Below are positions 26,161 through 35,184 of a DNA stretch of 64,000 bases, piece after piece (positions within the stretch are counted from its first letter, which is position 1; each line of letters opens with the position of its first letter). A program made the translations under genes and the position numbers. The DNA comes from Oceanococcus atlanticus (lineage in GTDB: Bacteria > Pseudomonadota > Gammaproteobacteria > Nevskiales > Oceanococcaceae), in NCBI RefSeq assembly GCF_002088235.1, contig NZ_AQQV01000004.1:62001-126000 (forward strand). The letters run 5' to 3'. Under the pieces are notes generated by a model. That model saw only the letters and a program-made list of their open reading frames with translations, was not told the origin of the DNA and searched no databases.

Positions 26161-27535
26161 CCGGTAAGGTCTTGTCTGGATTGAGGATGCCGACCGGATC
26201 GAAGACCTGCTTGATCTGATGCATCAGCGCCAATGAGCTTGGTGTCACTTCGCGCGCAACAAAAGCCCGTTTGGCCAGGCCCACCCCATGCTCACCGGAC
26301 AGGGTGCCGCCAAGCTCCAGAACGCAGCTGAAAACGGCCTCAAGGCAGGGTTCAACAGCCGCGCGTTGGGCGGCAATCGCGAAGTCGGCCAGGATGTTGA
26401 CATGCACATTGCCATTGCCGGCATGGCCGAAGTTAACGATCGGCAGCGCGAACTGTGCCGAGATCTGCTGCAACCGCTCAATCAGTTCGGGCAGGCGCGA
26501 TACGGGCACCACGACATCTTCATTGATTTTCTGTGGGGCCAGCGACCGCAGGCAGGGGGAAAGCGCTTTACGCGCCTGCCATAGCCCTGCCGCCGCAGAC
26601 GGATCGCTTGCGACCGACCAATCGAGCAGCGCGTTGTGGGCGGCGAAGTGCCGCAACGTCGCCGCGTCATCAGCCAGACGCTCAGCGGCGCCGTCAATAT
26701 CGATGAGCAAAAGCGCCTGGGTGTCGCCGGGCAGTTCGACGCCGCCGTGCTCGCGCACCAGCTTCACTGCGGTTGCGTCCATGAATTCCAGGGCACAGGG
26801 CCGCACGGGCTGGGCCATCATGGCGGATACTGCGGCGGCCGCTGCTTCTACGCTGGCATAGGCGGCTCGGATGCTCCAGCGCGCTTCGGCCTGCGCGCGC
26901 AACAGCAGGGTGGCTTCGGTGATGATCGCCAATGTGCCTTCGGAGCCCACCAGCAATCGCGTCAGATCATAGCCAACCACGCCCTTGGTCGTGCGGCATC
27001 CGGCTTCGATGATGCGACCATCGCCGGTCACTGCGGTGAGGCCCAGTATGTTGTCGCGGCAGGTGCCGTACTTGACCGCGCGCGGCCCGCCTGCGTTACA
27101 GCCCAGGTTCCCTCCGACGGTTGAAAAGCCTGAACTGGTTGGATCGGGTGGCCAGAACAAACCGGCATCTTGCGCACGTGCCTGCACATCTCCGTTGCGA
27201 GTGCCCGCCTGGCAGCGGAGGTACTGATTCTCTGGCGAAAATTCAATGATGCGGTGCATGCGCTCGAGGCTCAGCACGATACCCCCGCGGGTGGGCACGG
27301 TGGCCCCCACCGTGTTGGTGCCGGCGCCACGCACCACCAGAGGTACACGCTGTGCGCTGCACCAGCGCGCCAGTGCCGCGATCGTCGCACTGTCCTCGGC
27401 CAGCACGACCGCATCGGGCTGCGCCTGCTGCTTGCTGTTGTCGTAGCCGTAGGCCAGCCTCTGAGCCGGGTCGGTCAGGATCTCTGCGTTGCCGCAGGCG
27501 CGAAGGCCATCAAGCTGGCCGCGGGTCAGGCTCAT
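26153..27535 (-). CDS. FAD-linked oxidase of the GlcD/D-lactate dehydrogenase type
   Basis: Flavoenzyme of 460 residues. Seen: PCMH-type FAD-binding domain (residues 35-215) with VPLVVRGAGTNTVGATVP, PPDPTSSGFSTVGGNLGCNAGGPRAVKYGT and YDLTRLLVGSEGTLAIITEATL. The C-terminal oxidase domain carries NFGHAGNGNVHVNIL and GTLSGEHGVGLAKR, the active-site and metal region of GlcD/DLD enzymes. It probably oxidises a 2-hydroxy acid such as glycolate or D-lactate; the exact substrate cannot be read. No glcE/glcF neighbours, so it likely acts alone. The start overlaps the yraN stop. Confidence 0.85.
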   Translation of the reverse strand: MSLTRGQLDGLRACGNAEILTDPAQRLAYGYDNSKQQAQPDAVVLAEDSATIAALARWCSAQRVPLVVRGAGTNTVGATVPTRGGIVLSLERMHRIIEFSPENQYLRCQAGTRNGDVQARAQDAGLFWPPDPTSSGFSTVGGNLGCNAGGPRAVKYGTCRDNILGLTAVTGDGRIIEAGCRTTKGVVGYDLTRLLVGSEGTLAIITEATLLLRAQAEARWSIRAAYASVEAAAAAVSAMMAQPVRPCALEFMDATAVKLVREHGGVELPGDTQALLLIDIDGAAERLADDAATLRHFAAHNALLDWSVASDPSAAAGLWQARKALSPCLRSLAPQKINEDVVVPVSRLPELIERLQQISAQFALPIVNFGHAGNGNVHVNILADFAIAAQRAAVEPCLEAVFSCVLELGGTLSGEHGVGLAKRAFVAREVTPSSLALMHQIKQVFDPVGILNPDKTLPAI

Positions 27536-27876
27536 AGGGCCTCAAAGGCGTTGCGCTGCCAGTCGATGTGCTGACCATTGATGGCCACAATGTCGAAGCG
27601 CAGCGGCTCATCGGCAAGTTCAGGGTGCCGCGTTTGCCAGTATCGCGTGGCCTGGATGATGCGTCGGCGCTTATGCGTCGATACGCTGTTGAGGGCGTCA
27701 ACCAATGCGCCATGGGCGCGCGCGCGCACCTCAACGATGACCACTTCTTCGCGGTCGCGCATGATCAAATCGATCTCGCCGAGACGACAGCTCATGTTGC
27801 GCTCCAGGCAGATCAGGCCCTCGCGCTCAAGGTATGCGCAGGCCTGTGCTTCAGCGGCGGCGCCGCGCGCGCTCAC
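27532..27876 (-). CDS. yraN: YraN, UPF0102 endonuclease-fold protein
   Basis: Protein of 114 residues from UPF0102, which has a restriction-endonuclease-like fold with Holliday-junction resolvase similarity. Seen: RGAAAEAQACAYLEREGLICLERN, the acidic RLGEIDLIMRDREEVVIVEVRAR (D, ExE/K-like core) and the KRRRIIQATRYWQ helix. The frame is open from an ATG at 27939, inside lpoA. The GTG at 27876, which forms a GTGA overlap with the lpoA stop, gives the family length and is preferred. The biochemical role is not settled. The order rsmI / lpoA-yraN is conserved in gammaproteobacteria. Confidence 0.9.
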   Translation of the reverse strand: MSARGAAAEAQACAYLEREGLICLERNMSCRLGEIDLIMRDREEVVIVEVRARAHGALVDALNSVSTHKRRRIIQATRYWQTRHPELADEPLRFDIVAINGQHIDWQRNAFEAL

Positions 27877-29750
27877 GAGCCGCGCTGGCGCACCGGGGCA
27901 TTGTGAACCTGCGGTACCCCGCCTACGAATTCGGTGCATGGCAGGGTGCGCACGATGCGTTGCTGCTCGCGTGACAGCTCGCCGGTGGCGCCGGGAATCA
28001 GTGGCAGTTGAGACCAGTTGGCATTGCGTAGCTTGCTGGCTAGCAAATAGGCATCGTTGCCCATGGCGTAGAGCCGTTCATAGCGGCGTGCGCGCCCGGG
28101 CCAGGCCTGGCCAACCTCAGCACGACGGTTGCGCCAGGTCTCGCTGTTGCCCAGCAGCCAGGGCATGGCACAAAAATGAACGCCGTTGAGGTCTTTGTCC
28201 TGGCGCGGGTCGGGGGTGCCAGCGTAAATGCGTCCGCCCGAGTAGATGGGCAAATCCTCGGCGTGGTAGTAGCGCAGTTGAGGGCGGATTTGCCGGCCCT
28301 GCGTGGGTGTGGCGGCCAGATAAACCAGCTGGGCATCCTGGCGGCGGACCGGCGCGGTATCGAGCTCTTCGCCTACCAGTCGCTGGATGGCCTCAAATCG
28401 GGCTGCGCTTTCCTGCAAGCGCAACAGCGACTTGATGGTGTTCTGATATTCCCGTGGTCCGCCGGTGAAATAACTGGCGTCCAGAAGCACACCCCCACCG
28501 GCCATGAAGGCTTGGCGGAAGGCTTGCAGAGAGCGTTGGCCCCATTCGTCGTCGCTCACCAGTGCGATGGCGTGCGTCAAACCATCATCCAGCGCACGCA
28601 GGGCAGCCGAGCGCGCATCGTCATCGGGCGAGAGACCAAACTCCAGCACCGCGGGGTTCTGGCCGGGCTGGTCACGATAGTTCAGGGCCAGAATCGGCAG
28701 CCGGTTGGCGTTGTACTGAATGACCGCTTCGACCTGTTGTTTGTCGAGAGGGCCGACGATCAATTCGGCGCCATCGGCAACGGCCTGGTCGTAAGCGTCC
28801 ATGGCGTCTTTGCCGGTGTCGTAAATGCGCACATCCAGCTGCGTTGCGGTGTCGGCAAAGTGCGCTGCGATAAAGCCGTCACGCACGGCCATGGCCGCTT
28901 CGGCCAGTCGACCTGATGTCGGCAGCAGCAGGGCGATGCGACGCACAGCCGAGTGCAGGGTGGTCAGTGCGGTTTGCTCGGCGATGGCCAGATACTCGGC
29001 GTACGCGGGGTGTCCCGGGAAGCTGAGTTGCCATTGGTTGAGCGCATCGTAGATTGCGTTCTCGTCGGTCCAGAAGCGCCGCGCGATCTGGCCCAGCTCC
29101 AACCAGCCCTGGGTGGTTGCGTCGTAGCGCACGGAGGGATCCGCGAACAGAAAACGCGAGGATTCCTGCTGGAGCGACCAGATGGTCTGATGGTTGACCC
29201 CGGCCTGATTCGGGCTGAGTTGGGCTTCCCGGCGGACAAGCATCAGCGTGGCTGCCTCACCGTCGTCCAGCAAGCGGTAAGCCAGCGCCTGGGTCAGCCA
29301 ATAGTCACCCAGTGGGCGCGCTCGGCTGGGGCGTGTGGTGGTGCTGATCAATTCCAGCGCCTGGGCCGGGTTTTCCTGCAATGCGGCAAGCAGGGCTTGA
29401 TAGGTCTGGCGTGTGGCCTGCTGCTCGGCGCTGGTCACCACGTTGGGGTACAAGGTGAGTGCTTGCTGGATCAGTTCCGGAGCCTCACCGCGCGCAGCCG
29501 CCCATGCGGCGGTCTCCAGCTTGGCGATGCGAGCGCTGCCCTCGATCATGGCGGCATCATCCAGGGCGATGACCGCTGCTTCCACGTACTGACCTTCGGC
29601 AATCAGGTTCTCGGCGGTACGCGGTGCCTGTGTGCTGGTGCCCATGCCTGGGGTGACCGCAGGCAGCCCGGCGCAGCCGGCGACCGTAAGGGCAATGCAT
29701 ACGGGCAGCGCGTGGGTGGCAAATCGGGGAAACAGTGACATGATTTTCAT
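27873..29750 (-). CDS. lpoA: LpoA (LppC), lipoprotein activator of penicillin-binding protein 1A
   Basis: Outer-membrane lipoprotein of 625 residues that spans the periplasm and activates peptidoglycan synthesis by PBP1A. Seen: a lipoprotein signal ending LTVAGC, an N-terminal helical TPR-like domain (residues 40-280), and a C-terminal type-I periplasmic-binding-protein fold (IALLLPTSGRLAEAAMAVRDGFIAAHF, ELIVGPLDKQQVEAVIQ, IALVSDDEWGQRS). The frame is open further upstream, but the ATG at 29750 places the lipobox properly. Divergent from rsmI across 64 bp, as in Escherichia coli. Confidence 0.93.
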   Translation of the reverse strand: MKIMSLFPRFATHALPVCIALTVAGCAGLPAVTPGMGTSTQAPRTAENLIAEGQYVEAAVIALDDAAMIEGSARIAKLETAAWAAARGEAPELIQQALTLYPNVVTSAEQQATRQTYQALLAALQENPAQALELISTTTRPSRARPLGDYWLTQALAYRLLDDGEAATLMLVRREAQLSPNQAGVNHQTIWSLQQESSRFLFADPSVRYDATTQGWLELGQIARRFWTDENAIYDALNQWQLSFPGHPAYAEYLAIAEQTALTTLHSAVRRIALLLPTSGRLAEAAMAVRDGFIAAHFADTATQLDVRIYDTGKDAMDAYDQAVADGAELIVGPLDKQQVEAVIQYNANRLPILALNYRDQPGQNPAVLEFGLSPDDDARSAALRALDDGLTHAIALVSDDEWGQRSLQAFRQAFMAGGGVLLDASYFTGGPREYQNTIKSLLRLQESAARFEAIQRLVGEELDTAPVRRQDAQLVYLAATPTQGRQIRPQLRYYHAEDLPIYSGGRIYAGTPDPRQDKDLNGVHFCAMPWLLGNSETWRNRRAEVGQAWPGRARRYERLYAMGNDAYLLASKLRNANWSQLPLIPGATGELSREQQRIVRTLPCTEFVGGVPQVHNAPVRQRGS

Positions 29751-29814
29751 GCGATAGTCGCAAACACGGGCGGTCAAGCCTGCACAGCATAGTGGATTTA
29801 AAGGACATTGAGGC

Positions 29815-30651
29815 ATGGCAGGGCGGCTGGTGCTCGTTGGGACCCCCATAGGCAATTTGGAAGACATCAGCCCGCGCGCCTTGCGTGCTCTGGCCGATGC
29901 CGACCGGATCCTGGCCGAGGACACGCGCCATAGCGCCAAGCTGTTGCGTCATTACGGCATCGCAACGCCTCTGAGCGCCTGGCATGCCCACAATGAAAAT
30001 GACCCCGGGCGCCTGGACGGGGTGATCAAAGCCTTGCATGACGGGGCCAGTCTGGCCTTGATCAGCGACGCCGGTATGCCGTTGATCGCCGACCCGGGTT
30101 ACAGCCTGGTGCGTGCCGCACGTGCTGCGGACTGTGTTGTCGAGTGCGTGCCCGGGCCGACCGCGCTGAGCATGGCGCTGGTGTTGTCCGGATTGCCTGC
30201 CGAGCGGTTCATCTTCGAAGGTTTCTTGCCCGCGAAGGCGGTGGCCAGGCGGGCGCGGCTGCAGGGCTTGCGACGCGAAAGCCGCACCACGGTGATTTAT
30301 GAATCACCACACCGCCTGGCCGCCAGTCTGGCTGATGTGTGCGCGGTGCTGGGTGGCGAGCGGCGGGTGTGTGTGGCGCGCGAACTGACCAAACGCTTCG
30401 AATCCGTGCAGGTTGGCAGTGCGCAGGACATGGCCGCCTGGGCGGCTGACCCCGGCGAGCAAGGGCGCGGGGAGTTCGTGCTGGTGATCGAAGGAGTGCA
30501 GGATGCCGAAGAGGCCAGCGCACTGGATGCGCGTCAGGTGCTTGAGGCTTTGCTCGGTGAGCTGCCCGCGCGCAAGGCGGCCAAACTCACCGCGCGATTG
30601 TGTGGCGGCAAAGCCAACACCTACTATCAATGGGCGCTGGAGCGCGATTGA
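29815..30651 (+). CDS. rsmI: RsmI, 16S rRNA 2'-O-ribose C1402 methyltransferase
   Basis: SAM-dependent tetrapyrrole-methylase-fold enzyme of 278 residues that methylates C1402 in the decoding centre. Seen: LVLVGTPIGNLEDISPRALRAL, the LAEDTRHSAKLLRHY motif, SDAGMPLIADPGYSLV, VPGPTALSMALVLSGLP, and YESPHRLAASLADV, in the family order. The C-terminal region has LTKRFESVQVG and a helical KANTYYQWAL end. It is followed directly by the RNase P RNA gene. Confidence 0.96.
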   Translation: MAGRLVLVGTPIGNLEDISPRALRALADADRILAEDTRHSAKLLRHYGIATPLSAWHAHNENDPGRLDGVIKALHDGASLALISDAGMPLIADPGYSLVRAARAADCVVECVPGPTALSMALVLSGLPAERFIFEGFLPAKAVARRARLQGLRRESRTTVIYESPHRLAASLADVCAVLGGERRVCVARELTKRFESVQVGSAQDMAAWAADPGEQGRGEFVLVIEGVQDAEEASALDARQVLEALLGELPARKAAKLTARLCGGKANTYYQWALERD

Positions 30652-30675
30652 ACCCCGCAGCGGACGCGCTTGGCC

Positions 30676-30681
30676 TACAAT
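30676..30681 (+). promoter_or_regulatory. -10 box of rnpB
   Basis: TACAAT (5/6 match), 6 bases before the start of RNase P RNA. The best upstream hexamer, TTGAAC at 30648-30653, is 22 bp away, so I see no good -35 box. Confidence 0.5.
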
Positions 30682-30687
30682 GCGCGC

Positions 30688-31033
<346 letters not shown>

Positions 31034-31058
31034 CTGGCTTTTCGCGCTTGTCGAAAGT

Positions 31059-31088
31059 TTCAACATTTTCGCAATATTCAGCTAGAAT
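31059..31088 (+). promoter_or_regulatory. Probable promoter of the pckA leader
   Basis: A TTCAAC-like -35 region (31059-31064), 18 bp, then TAGAAT (31083-31088; 5/6 match). The segment is AT-rich compared with its surroundings. Transcription would start near 31095, giving a leader of about 200 bases before the pckA ATG at 31299. Confidence 0.5.
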
Positions 31089-31244
31089 ACCCGGTTCCAT
31101 ACGGTGGGGCATGGTCCCCGCCTCGTCCGCGTCAACCCGGCTTGTGCACGTGAAACTGATCGCCTCAGAAAAGACGATGATGTTGAATGCGCCAGCCAAA
31201 CTGCGTCTGCAGATTATCGACGTCCGACGCTAGACAACTTCCCG

Positions 31245-31276
31245 CGCCAGGCCTTAGTGCCTGGCGTTTTTATTTT
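31245..31276 (+). terminator. Intrinsic terminator in the pckA leader
   Basis: An 8-bp GC-rich stem (CGCCAGGC with GCCTGGCG, loop CTTAGT) followed by TTTTTATTTT. It ends 23 bases before the pckA start codon and on the same strand, so it would stop transcripts from the promoter near 31083 unless an alternative fold forms. Either it ends a small RNA of roughly 175 nt, or it is an attenuator of pckA. Confidence 0.75.
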
Positions 31277-31298
31277 GGTTACACGAGCGCAGAAACAT

Positions 31299-32957
31299 AT
31301 GGGAATCGCCGAGCAACTGGAACAGCAGCTGGGTCTGTCCAATGTCACCTTCAAATACGGCCTGACCAAGCAGGAACTGTTTCACGAAGCCATCGCCAAC
31401 GACCGTGGTCGTGTGCGTATTGATGGCCCGGATGACGAGCAGAAAGCGTTTCCCACCAAGCTGGGTGTGCATGGTCCGCTGATCTTCTACACCGAGCCGA
31501 CCTGCACCGGTCGCCCGGTCCAGGACACCTTTGCCGTGGCCTGGCCGGAAATTGATGACAAGGTCTGGTGGAAGAACGACTTCAAGAAGTTCGACCCGAG
31601 CAAGATTGATGCGCTGTTCGCACGCGTGATCGATCATCTGAACGCCAAGGGCGGTCATCTGTACGTTAAGGATCAGTACTCGGGCTGGATTTCGAGCTAC
31701 GCCATCCCGCTGCGTTTTGTCGGTGAATACGCCACCCACGCGATGTTCATCGAGAACATGTTCGTGGATCAGGTCGACGGCATCGAAAACGAAGATGACA
31801 AGCGCTGGACCATCATCAACGTGCCCAGCTTCCGTTGTGATCCGGAGCGTGATGGCACCGCGTCCGACCGCGCCGTGATCCTCGATTTCCGCAACCGTCG
31901 GGTGATGGTCCTGGGGCGTGCCGATTACTGCGGCATCAACAAGAAAGCCATCTTCACGGTGATGAACTACCTGTTGCCGGAACGCGGTGAGATGCCGATG
32001 CACTCGTCTGCCAACATCGGCAAGGACGGTCATTCGGCGATCCTGTTCGGCCTGTCCGGCACCGGCAAGACCACCCTGTCTGCCGACCCCGAGCGTCTGC
32101 TCATCGGTGATGACGAGCACGCCTGGACGGCCGAGGGCGTGTCCAACTTTGAAGGTGGCTGCTACGCCAAGCTGATTGACCTGAACAAGGACGCCGAGCC
32201 GGTGATTGCGGCCGCGCTGTCCATGCCGGGTACCCTGATCGAGAACGTGCCGCCGCTGCCGGGTATTGCGCTGGAGGACACCGATCCGCAGGAACTGGAT
32301 CTGACCGATCAGTCGATCACCGAAAACACCCGTTTCTCCTACCCGCTGGCCTGCAACCCCGGTGTGGCTGAAGGCGCACGCGGCCCGCACCCGAATACGC
32401 TGGTATTCCTGACCGCCGATGCCTTTGGCGTGCTGCCGCCGGTGTCGATCCTCGACGAAGACGAGGTGATCTACCACTTCGTATCCGGTTTCACCGCCAA
32501 GCTGGCCGGCACCGAAGTCGGTATCACCGAGCCGAAGGCCGCGTTCTCAGCCTGTTTTGGGGCGCCGTTCATGGCCCAGAAGCCGTCGGTTTACGCCAAG
32601 CTGCTGGCCGAGAAGGTCAAACAGCACAAGACCCGCTGCATACTGCTCAACACCGGCTGGACCGGTGGTGGTTACGGCGAGGGGCAGCGCATTTCGATCA
32701 AGGCCACCCGCGCCATGCTCAATGCCGCGCTGGCCGGCGACCTGCATGCCGAGGGCATGGAGTACGACGTGCATCCGATCTTTGGTCTGAAAATGCCGAA
32801 GTCCTGCCCGGGTGTCGACGCGGAACTGCTCAATCCGAAGAACGGCTGGGACGATGGCGCGCAGTACGACGCCAAGGCCGAGGAGCTCAAGGCCATGTTC
32901 CAGAAAAACTTCGAAGCCAAGGGCTTTGCAGCGCTGGGCATCAAGCCGGCCATGTAA
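31299..32957 (+). CDS. pckA: PckA, ATP-dependent phosphoenolpyruvate carboxykinase
   Basis: Cytoplasmic enzyme of 552 residues that converts oxaloacetate plus ATP to PEP and CO2, the entry to gluconeogenesis. Seen: the substrate-binding RCDPERDGTASDRAV, the PEPCK-specific HSSANIGKDGHSAILFGLSG, the P-loop GLSGTGKTTLS (251-261), the metal/ATP loop LIGDDEHAWTAEG, EGGCYAK and the C-terminal TGWTGGGYG. The frame is open from 31104, but that part runs through the leader terminator. The ATG at 31299 gives the family N-terminus, though no strong ribosome site precedes it. Confidence 0.95.
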   Translation: MGIAEQLEQQLGLSNVTFKYGLTKQELFHEAIANDRGRVRIDGPDDEQKAFPTKLGVHGPLIFYTEPTCTGRPVQDTFAVAWPEIDDKVWWKNDFKKFDPSKIDALFARVIDHLNAKGGHLYVKDQYSGWISSYAIPLRFVGEYATHAMFIENMFVDQVDGIENEDDKRWTIINVPSFRCDPERDGTASDRAVILDFRNRRVMVLGRADYCGINKKAIFTVMNYLLPERGEMPMHSSANIGKDGHSAILFGLSGTGKTTLSADPERLLIGDDEHAWTAEGVSNFEGGCYAKLIDLNKDAEPVIAAALSMPGTLIENVPPLPGIALEDTDPQELDLTDQSITENTRFSYPLACNPGVAEGARGPHPNTLVFLTADAFGVLPPVSILDEDEVIYHFVSGFTAKLAGTEVGITEPKAAFSACFGAPFMAQKPSVYAKLLAEKVKQHKTRCILLNTGWTGGGYGEGQRISIKATRAMLNAALAGDLHAEGMEYDVHPIFGLKMPKSCPGVDAELLNPKNGWDDGAQYDAKAEELKAMFQKNFEAKGFAALGIKPAM

Positions 32958-32973
32958 GTTCAGCGGCTGGGAC

Positions 32974-33002
32974 TTGTCTTTGTGACGCCCAGCGGCTAAA
33001 TT
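32974..33002 (+). promoter_or_regulatory. Promoter of tRNA-Val
   Basis: TTGTCT (32974-32979), a 17-bp spacer, TAAATT (32997-33002). A GC-rich discriminator (ACGCGGCC) follows, as is usual for stable-RNA promoters under stringent control. Predicted start near 33009, 25 bases before the mature tRNA. Confidence 0.55.
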
Positions 33003-33006
33003 ACGC

Positions 33007-33027
33007 GGCCGCGCGACAAGCGCGGCC
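33007..33027 (+). repeat. Perfect 8-bp hairpin in the tRNA-Val 5' leader
   Basis: GGCCGCGC-GACAA-GCGCGGCC, ending 6 bases before the tRNA. If transcribed it would be a very stable leader hairpin close to the RNase P cleavage site. It is not followed by a T-run, so it is not a typical terminator for pckA. Confidence 0.6.
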
Positions 33028-33033
33028 CGCACC

Positions 33034-33108
33034 GGGCGGCTAGCTCAGGGGTAGAGCACTGCTTTCACACGGCAGGGGTCACAAGTTCAAATCTTGTGCC
33101 GCCCACCA
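33034..33108 (+). tRNA. tRNA-Val (anticodon CAC)
   Basis: A full cloverleaf of 75 bases with encoded CCA: acceptor GGGCGGC/GCCGCCC, D arm GCTC...GAGC, anticodon stem CTGCT/GGCAG with loop TTCACAC (anticodon CAC, reading GUG), and T arm ACAAG-TTCAAAT-CTTGT. CAC valine isoacceptors occur alongside UAC and GAC in GC-rich gammaproteobacteria. Confidence 0.95.
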
Positions 33109-33124
33109 TATAGCCAAAGACTTA

Positions 33125-33150
33125 CGCCTCCTTTTCGGAGGCGTTTTTCT
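33125..33150 (+). terminator. Rho-independent terminator after tRNA-Val
   Basis: A perfect 7-bp stem CGCCTCC/GGAGGCG with loop TTTTC followed by TTTTTCTTTG. It starts 17 bases after the tRNA CCA end. Confidence 0.88.
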
Positions 33151-33240
33151 TTGTCTCGGGTTCACGCGAAGTCTGGGCCGGTGTCTCGGCCCGCAAGAGA
33201 CGCACAGCGCCGCGCGTATATCCTGCGCGCGTGCCTTGGG

Positions 33241-35184
33241 TCAGCTCGCTGGATTGTTCAGGCGCGCCCAGGTGGCTTCAAAGGCATCCATCAACTCGTT
33301 CATGCGCCGGATCAGCGCCTCGTAAGGCTCGGGGCTGGCCATATCCAGGCCGGCTTGCTGGAACAGCGTGTAGGGGTGATCCGCGCCACCGGCCTTGAGA
33401 AACGCCAGATAGGTATCGCGTGCTTGAGTGTCTTCTTTGTCGGCAGTGATTTGTTCAACAAAATAAGCCGCACCGGCAATTGATGTGGCGTACTGGAAGA
33501 CGTAGTAGTTGAAGTAGAAGTGCGGCACGAACATCCACTCATGGGTGTACAGGTCCGGCACATTCATAACGCCTTGGTCATGGCCGTGATAGCGCCGCAC
33601 GATATCGGCGTACAGTTCTGTGATGCGCGCGCCGGACAGGGCCTCGCCATTCTCGATGGCGTTGTAAATCGAGCCTTCGAATTCGCTGAACATGGTTTGG
33701 CGGAAAAAGGTCGTGCGAATTTGCTCCAGGGCGTAGCCGAGATAGAACAGCATTTCTTCGTCGGAGCGGGATTGCTGGACCATATGGTTCTGGACCAGCA
33801 GTTCATTGGCGATCGCCGCGGTCTCGGTGGTGAAGATCGAGAAATCTGACAGGTGCCAGGGCTGATTTTCGTTGCTCAGCACCTGATGAATGCCGTGACC
33901 CCACTCGTGCGCGTAGGTCGACACCGAGTTGAAGTCATCCTGATGGTTGAGCAGGATGAACGGGTGCACGTCATAGGCGCTGCCGGCCATGTACGCGCCA
34001 GAGCGCTTACCTTTGCTTGGGTACACATGCATCCAGCGCTGGCTGGTGGCCTGCGCGAGCCTGGCCTGATAGTCCTCACCCAGCGGCGCCATGGCGTCCT
34101 GAACCAGAGTGATGGTGTCTTCGATCGGGTAGCTGCGTATCGGTTGGACCAGATCGACATAGATGTCGTGATAGTTCAGATCACTCAATCCGAGCACTTT
34201 CGCGCGCAGGCGGAGATAGCGGTGCAGCGTGTCCAGGTTCTCGTTGGTGACTTTGACAAGCGTGTCGTAGACCTCGCTGGGCAGGGCGTCGGAAAACAGA
34301 TTACGGGTCAGGGTGTCGGCGTAATTGCGCTGCTGCGTTTCAAAAACCTGTGACTGGATATGTGCGCTCAGTGATTGGCCCACCGAGCTGCTGTATTTGG
34401 CCCAGGTACCCCAGTAGCCTTCGAACACCGCCTGGCGAACGTTGCGATCAGGGTGGCCACGGTGACGTGAATAGCCCTGGCTGTTGATCAGCGTTTCTTC
34501 CTTGCCGGCAATCTCCAGCGTCGGGAACGGTATGTCCGAATTCGCCAGGGTGCCGTAGATGTTGAAAGGCTGCGCCTGAAGCAGTTGTACTGCAGCCATC
34601 ACCGCTTCCACTTCGGCCGAGCGTACGTGCGGCGCCTTGCGCAGGGTGTTGGTCAGGGTGTGGCGATAGGTGGTCAACTTCGGTTCGTCGGCGATGTACG
34701 AGGCCAGCGTATCAGGGCCCAGTGCGATCACTTCCGGCGCCATCCAAGCAAAGGCTTGGGTGACCCGGCTGTACATTTGCTGGGCCAGCTGGCGGCGCTC
34801 CTGGCCGGCGTTGTCGGCGACATTTTCATCGGCATCCAGCGAGGCATAGGTGTAGACCCGCGCTGCAGCCTTGGTCAGGGCTGATATGTCCTGTACAGCT
34901 TTGAGCAAGGCTGCGGGGCCCTTGCTAAGGGTGCCCTCGAGCTGCGCGACCGCTTCGGCCTGCTCAAGCACCTCGGCGCGCGCTGCGTGCCATGCGTCCA
35001 TTGAGCTGTACAGACTGCTCAGATCCCACACCCAGCGTGGATCAAGCTCAGCTGTTTGGTCGGCTACCGGCGAGGTCGGTTTGGTGGGGGTGGTTTGCGC
35101 ATCGTTCGCTTGCGGGGTCTCTGCGGAGCAGGCAACAAGCACCAGCATGCTGACGAGCAGGAACACTTTGTGTGTCATGGCCAT
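33241..35184 (-). CDS. Lipoprotein M3-family oligoendopeptidase F
   Basis: Zinc metallopeptidase of 647 residues. Seen: a lipoprotein signal (VFLLVSMLVLVAC, lipid-site Cys19), a low-complexity T/P/A-rich linker to about residue 45, the M3B PepF N-terminal helical domain (WDLSSLYSSMDAWHAAR), and the catalytic HEWGHGIH (HExxH at 426-430). The third zinc ligand is in FTTETAAIANELL, about 28 residues on. Most PepF enzymes are cytoplasmic; this one should be attached to the envelope, cutting short peptides in the periplasm. ATGs at 35184 or 35178 both precede the signal. It stands alone, with its own upstream gap. Confidence 0.9.
   Translation of the reverse strand: MAMTHKVFLLVSMLVLVACSAETPQANDAQTTPTKPTSPVADQTAELDPRWVWDLSSLYSSMDAWHAARAEVLEQAEAVAQLEGTLSKGPAALLKAVQDISALTKAAARVYTYASLDADENVADNAGQERRQLAQQMYSRVTQAFAWMAPEVIALGPDTLASYIADEPKLTTYRHTLTNTLRKAPHVRSAEVEAVMAAVQLLQAQPFNIYGTLANSDIPFPTLEIAGKEETLINSQGYSRHRGHPDRNVRQAVFEGYWGTWAKYSSSVGQSLSAHIQSQVFETQQRNYADTLTRNLFSDALPSEVYDTLVKVTNENLDTLHRYLRLRAKVLGLSDLNYHDIYVDLVQPIRSYPIEDTITLVQDAMAPLGEDYQARLAQATSQRWMHVYPSKGKRSGAYMAGSAYDVHPFILLNHQDDFNSVSTYAHEWGHGIHQVLSNENQPWHLSDFSIFTTETAAIANELLVQNHMVQQSRSDEEMLFYLGYALEQIRTTFFRQTMFSEFEGSIYNAIENGEALSGARITELYADIVRRYHGHDQGVMNVPDLYTHEWMFVPHFYFNYYVFQYATSIAGAAYFVEQITADKEDTQARDTYLAFLKAGGADHPYTLFQQAGLDMASPEPYEALIRRMNELMDAFEATWARLNNPAS

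Noticed and set aside
31110-31233. A 40-codon frame as a real protein gene
   Set aside because: Not called as a gene because it lacks a clear ribosome site. It is kept only as a possible leader peptide in the pckA finding.
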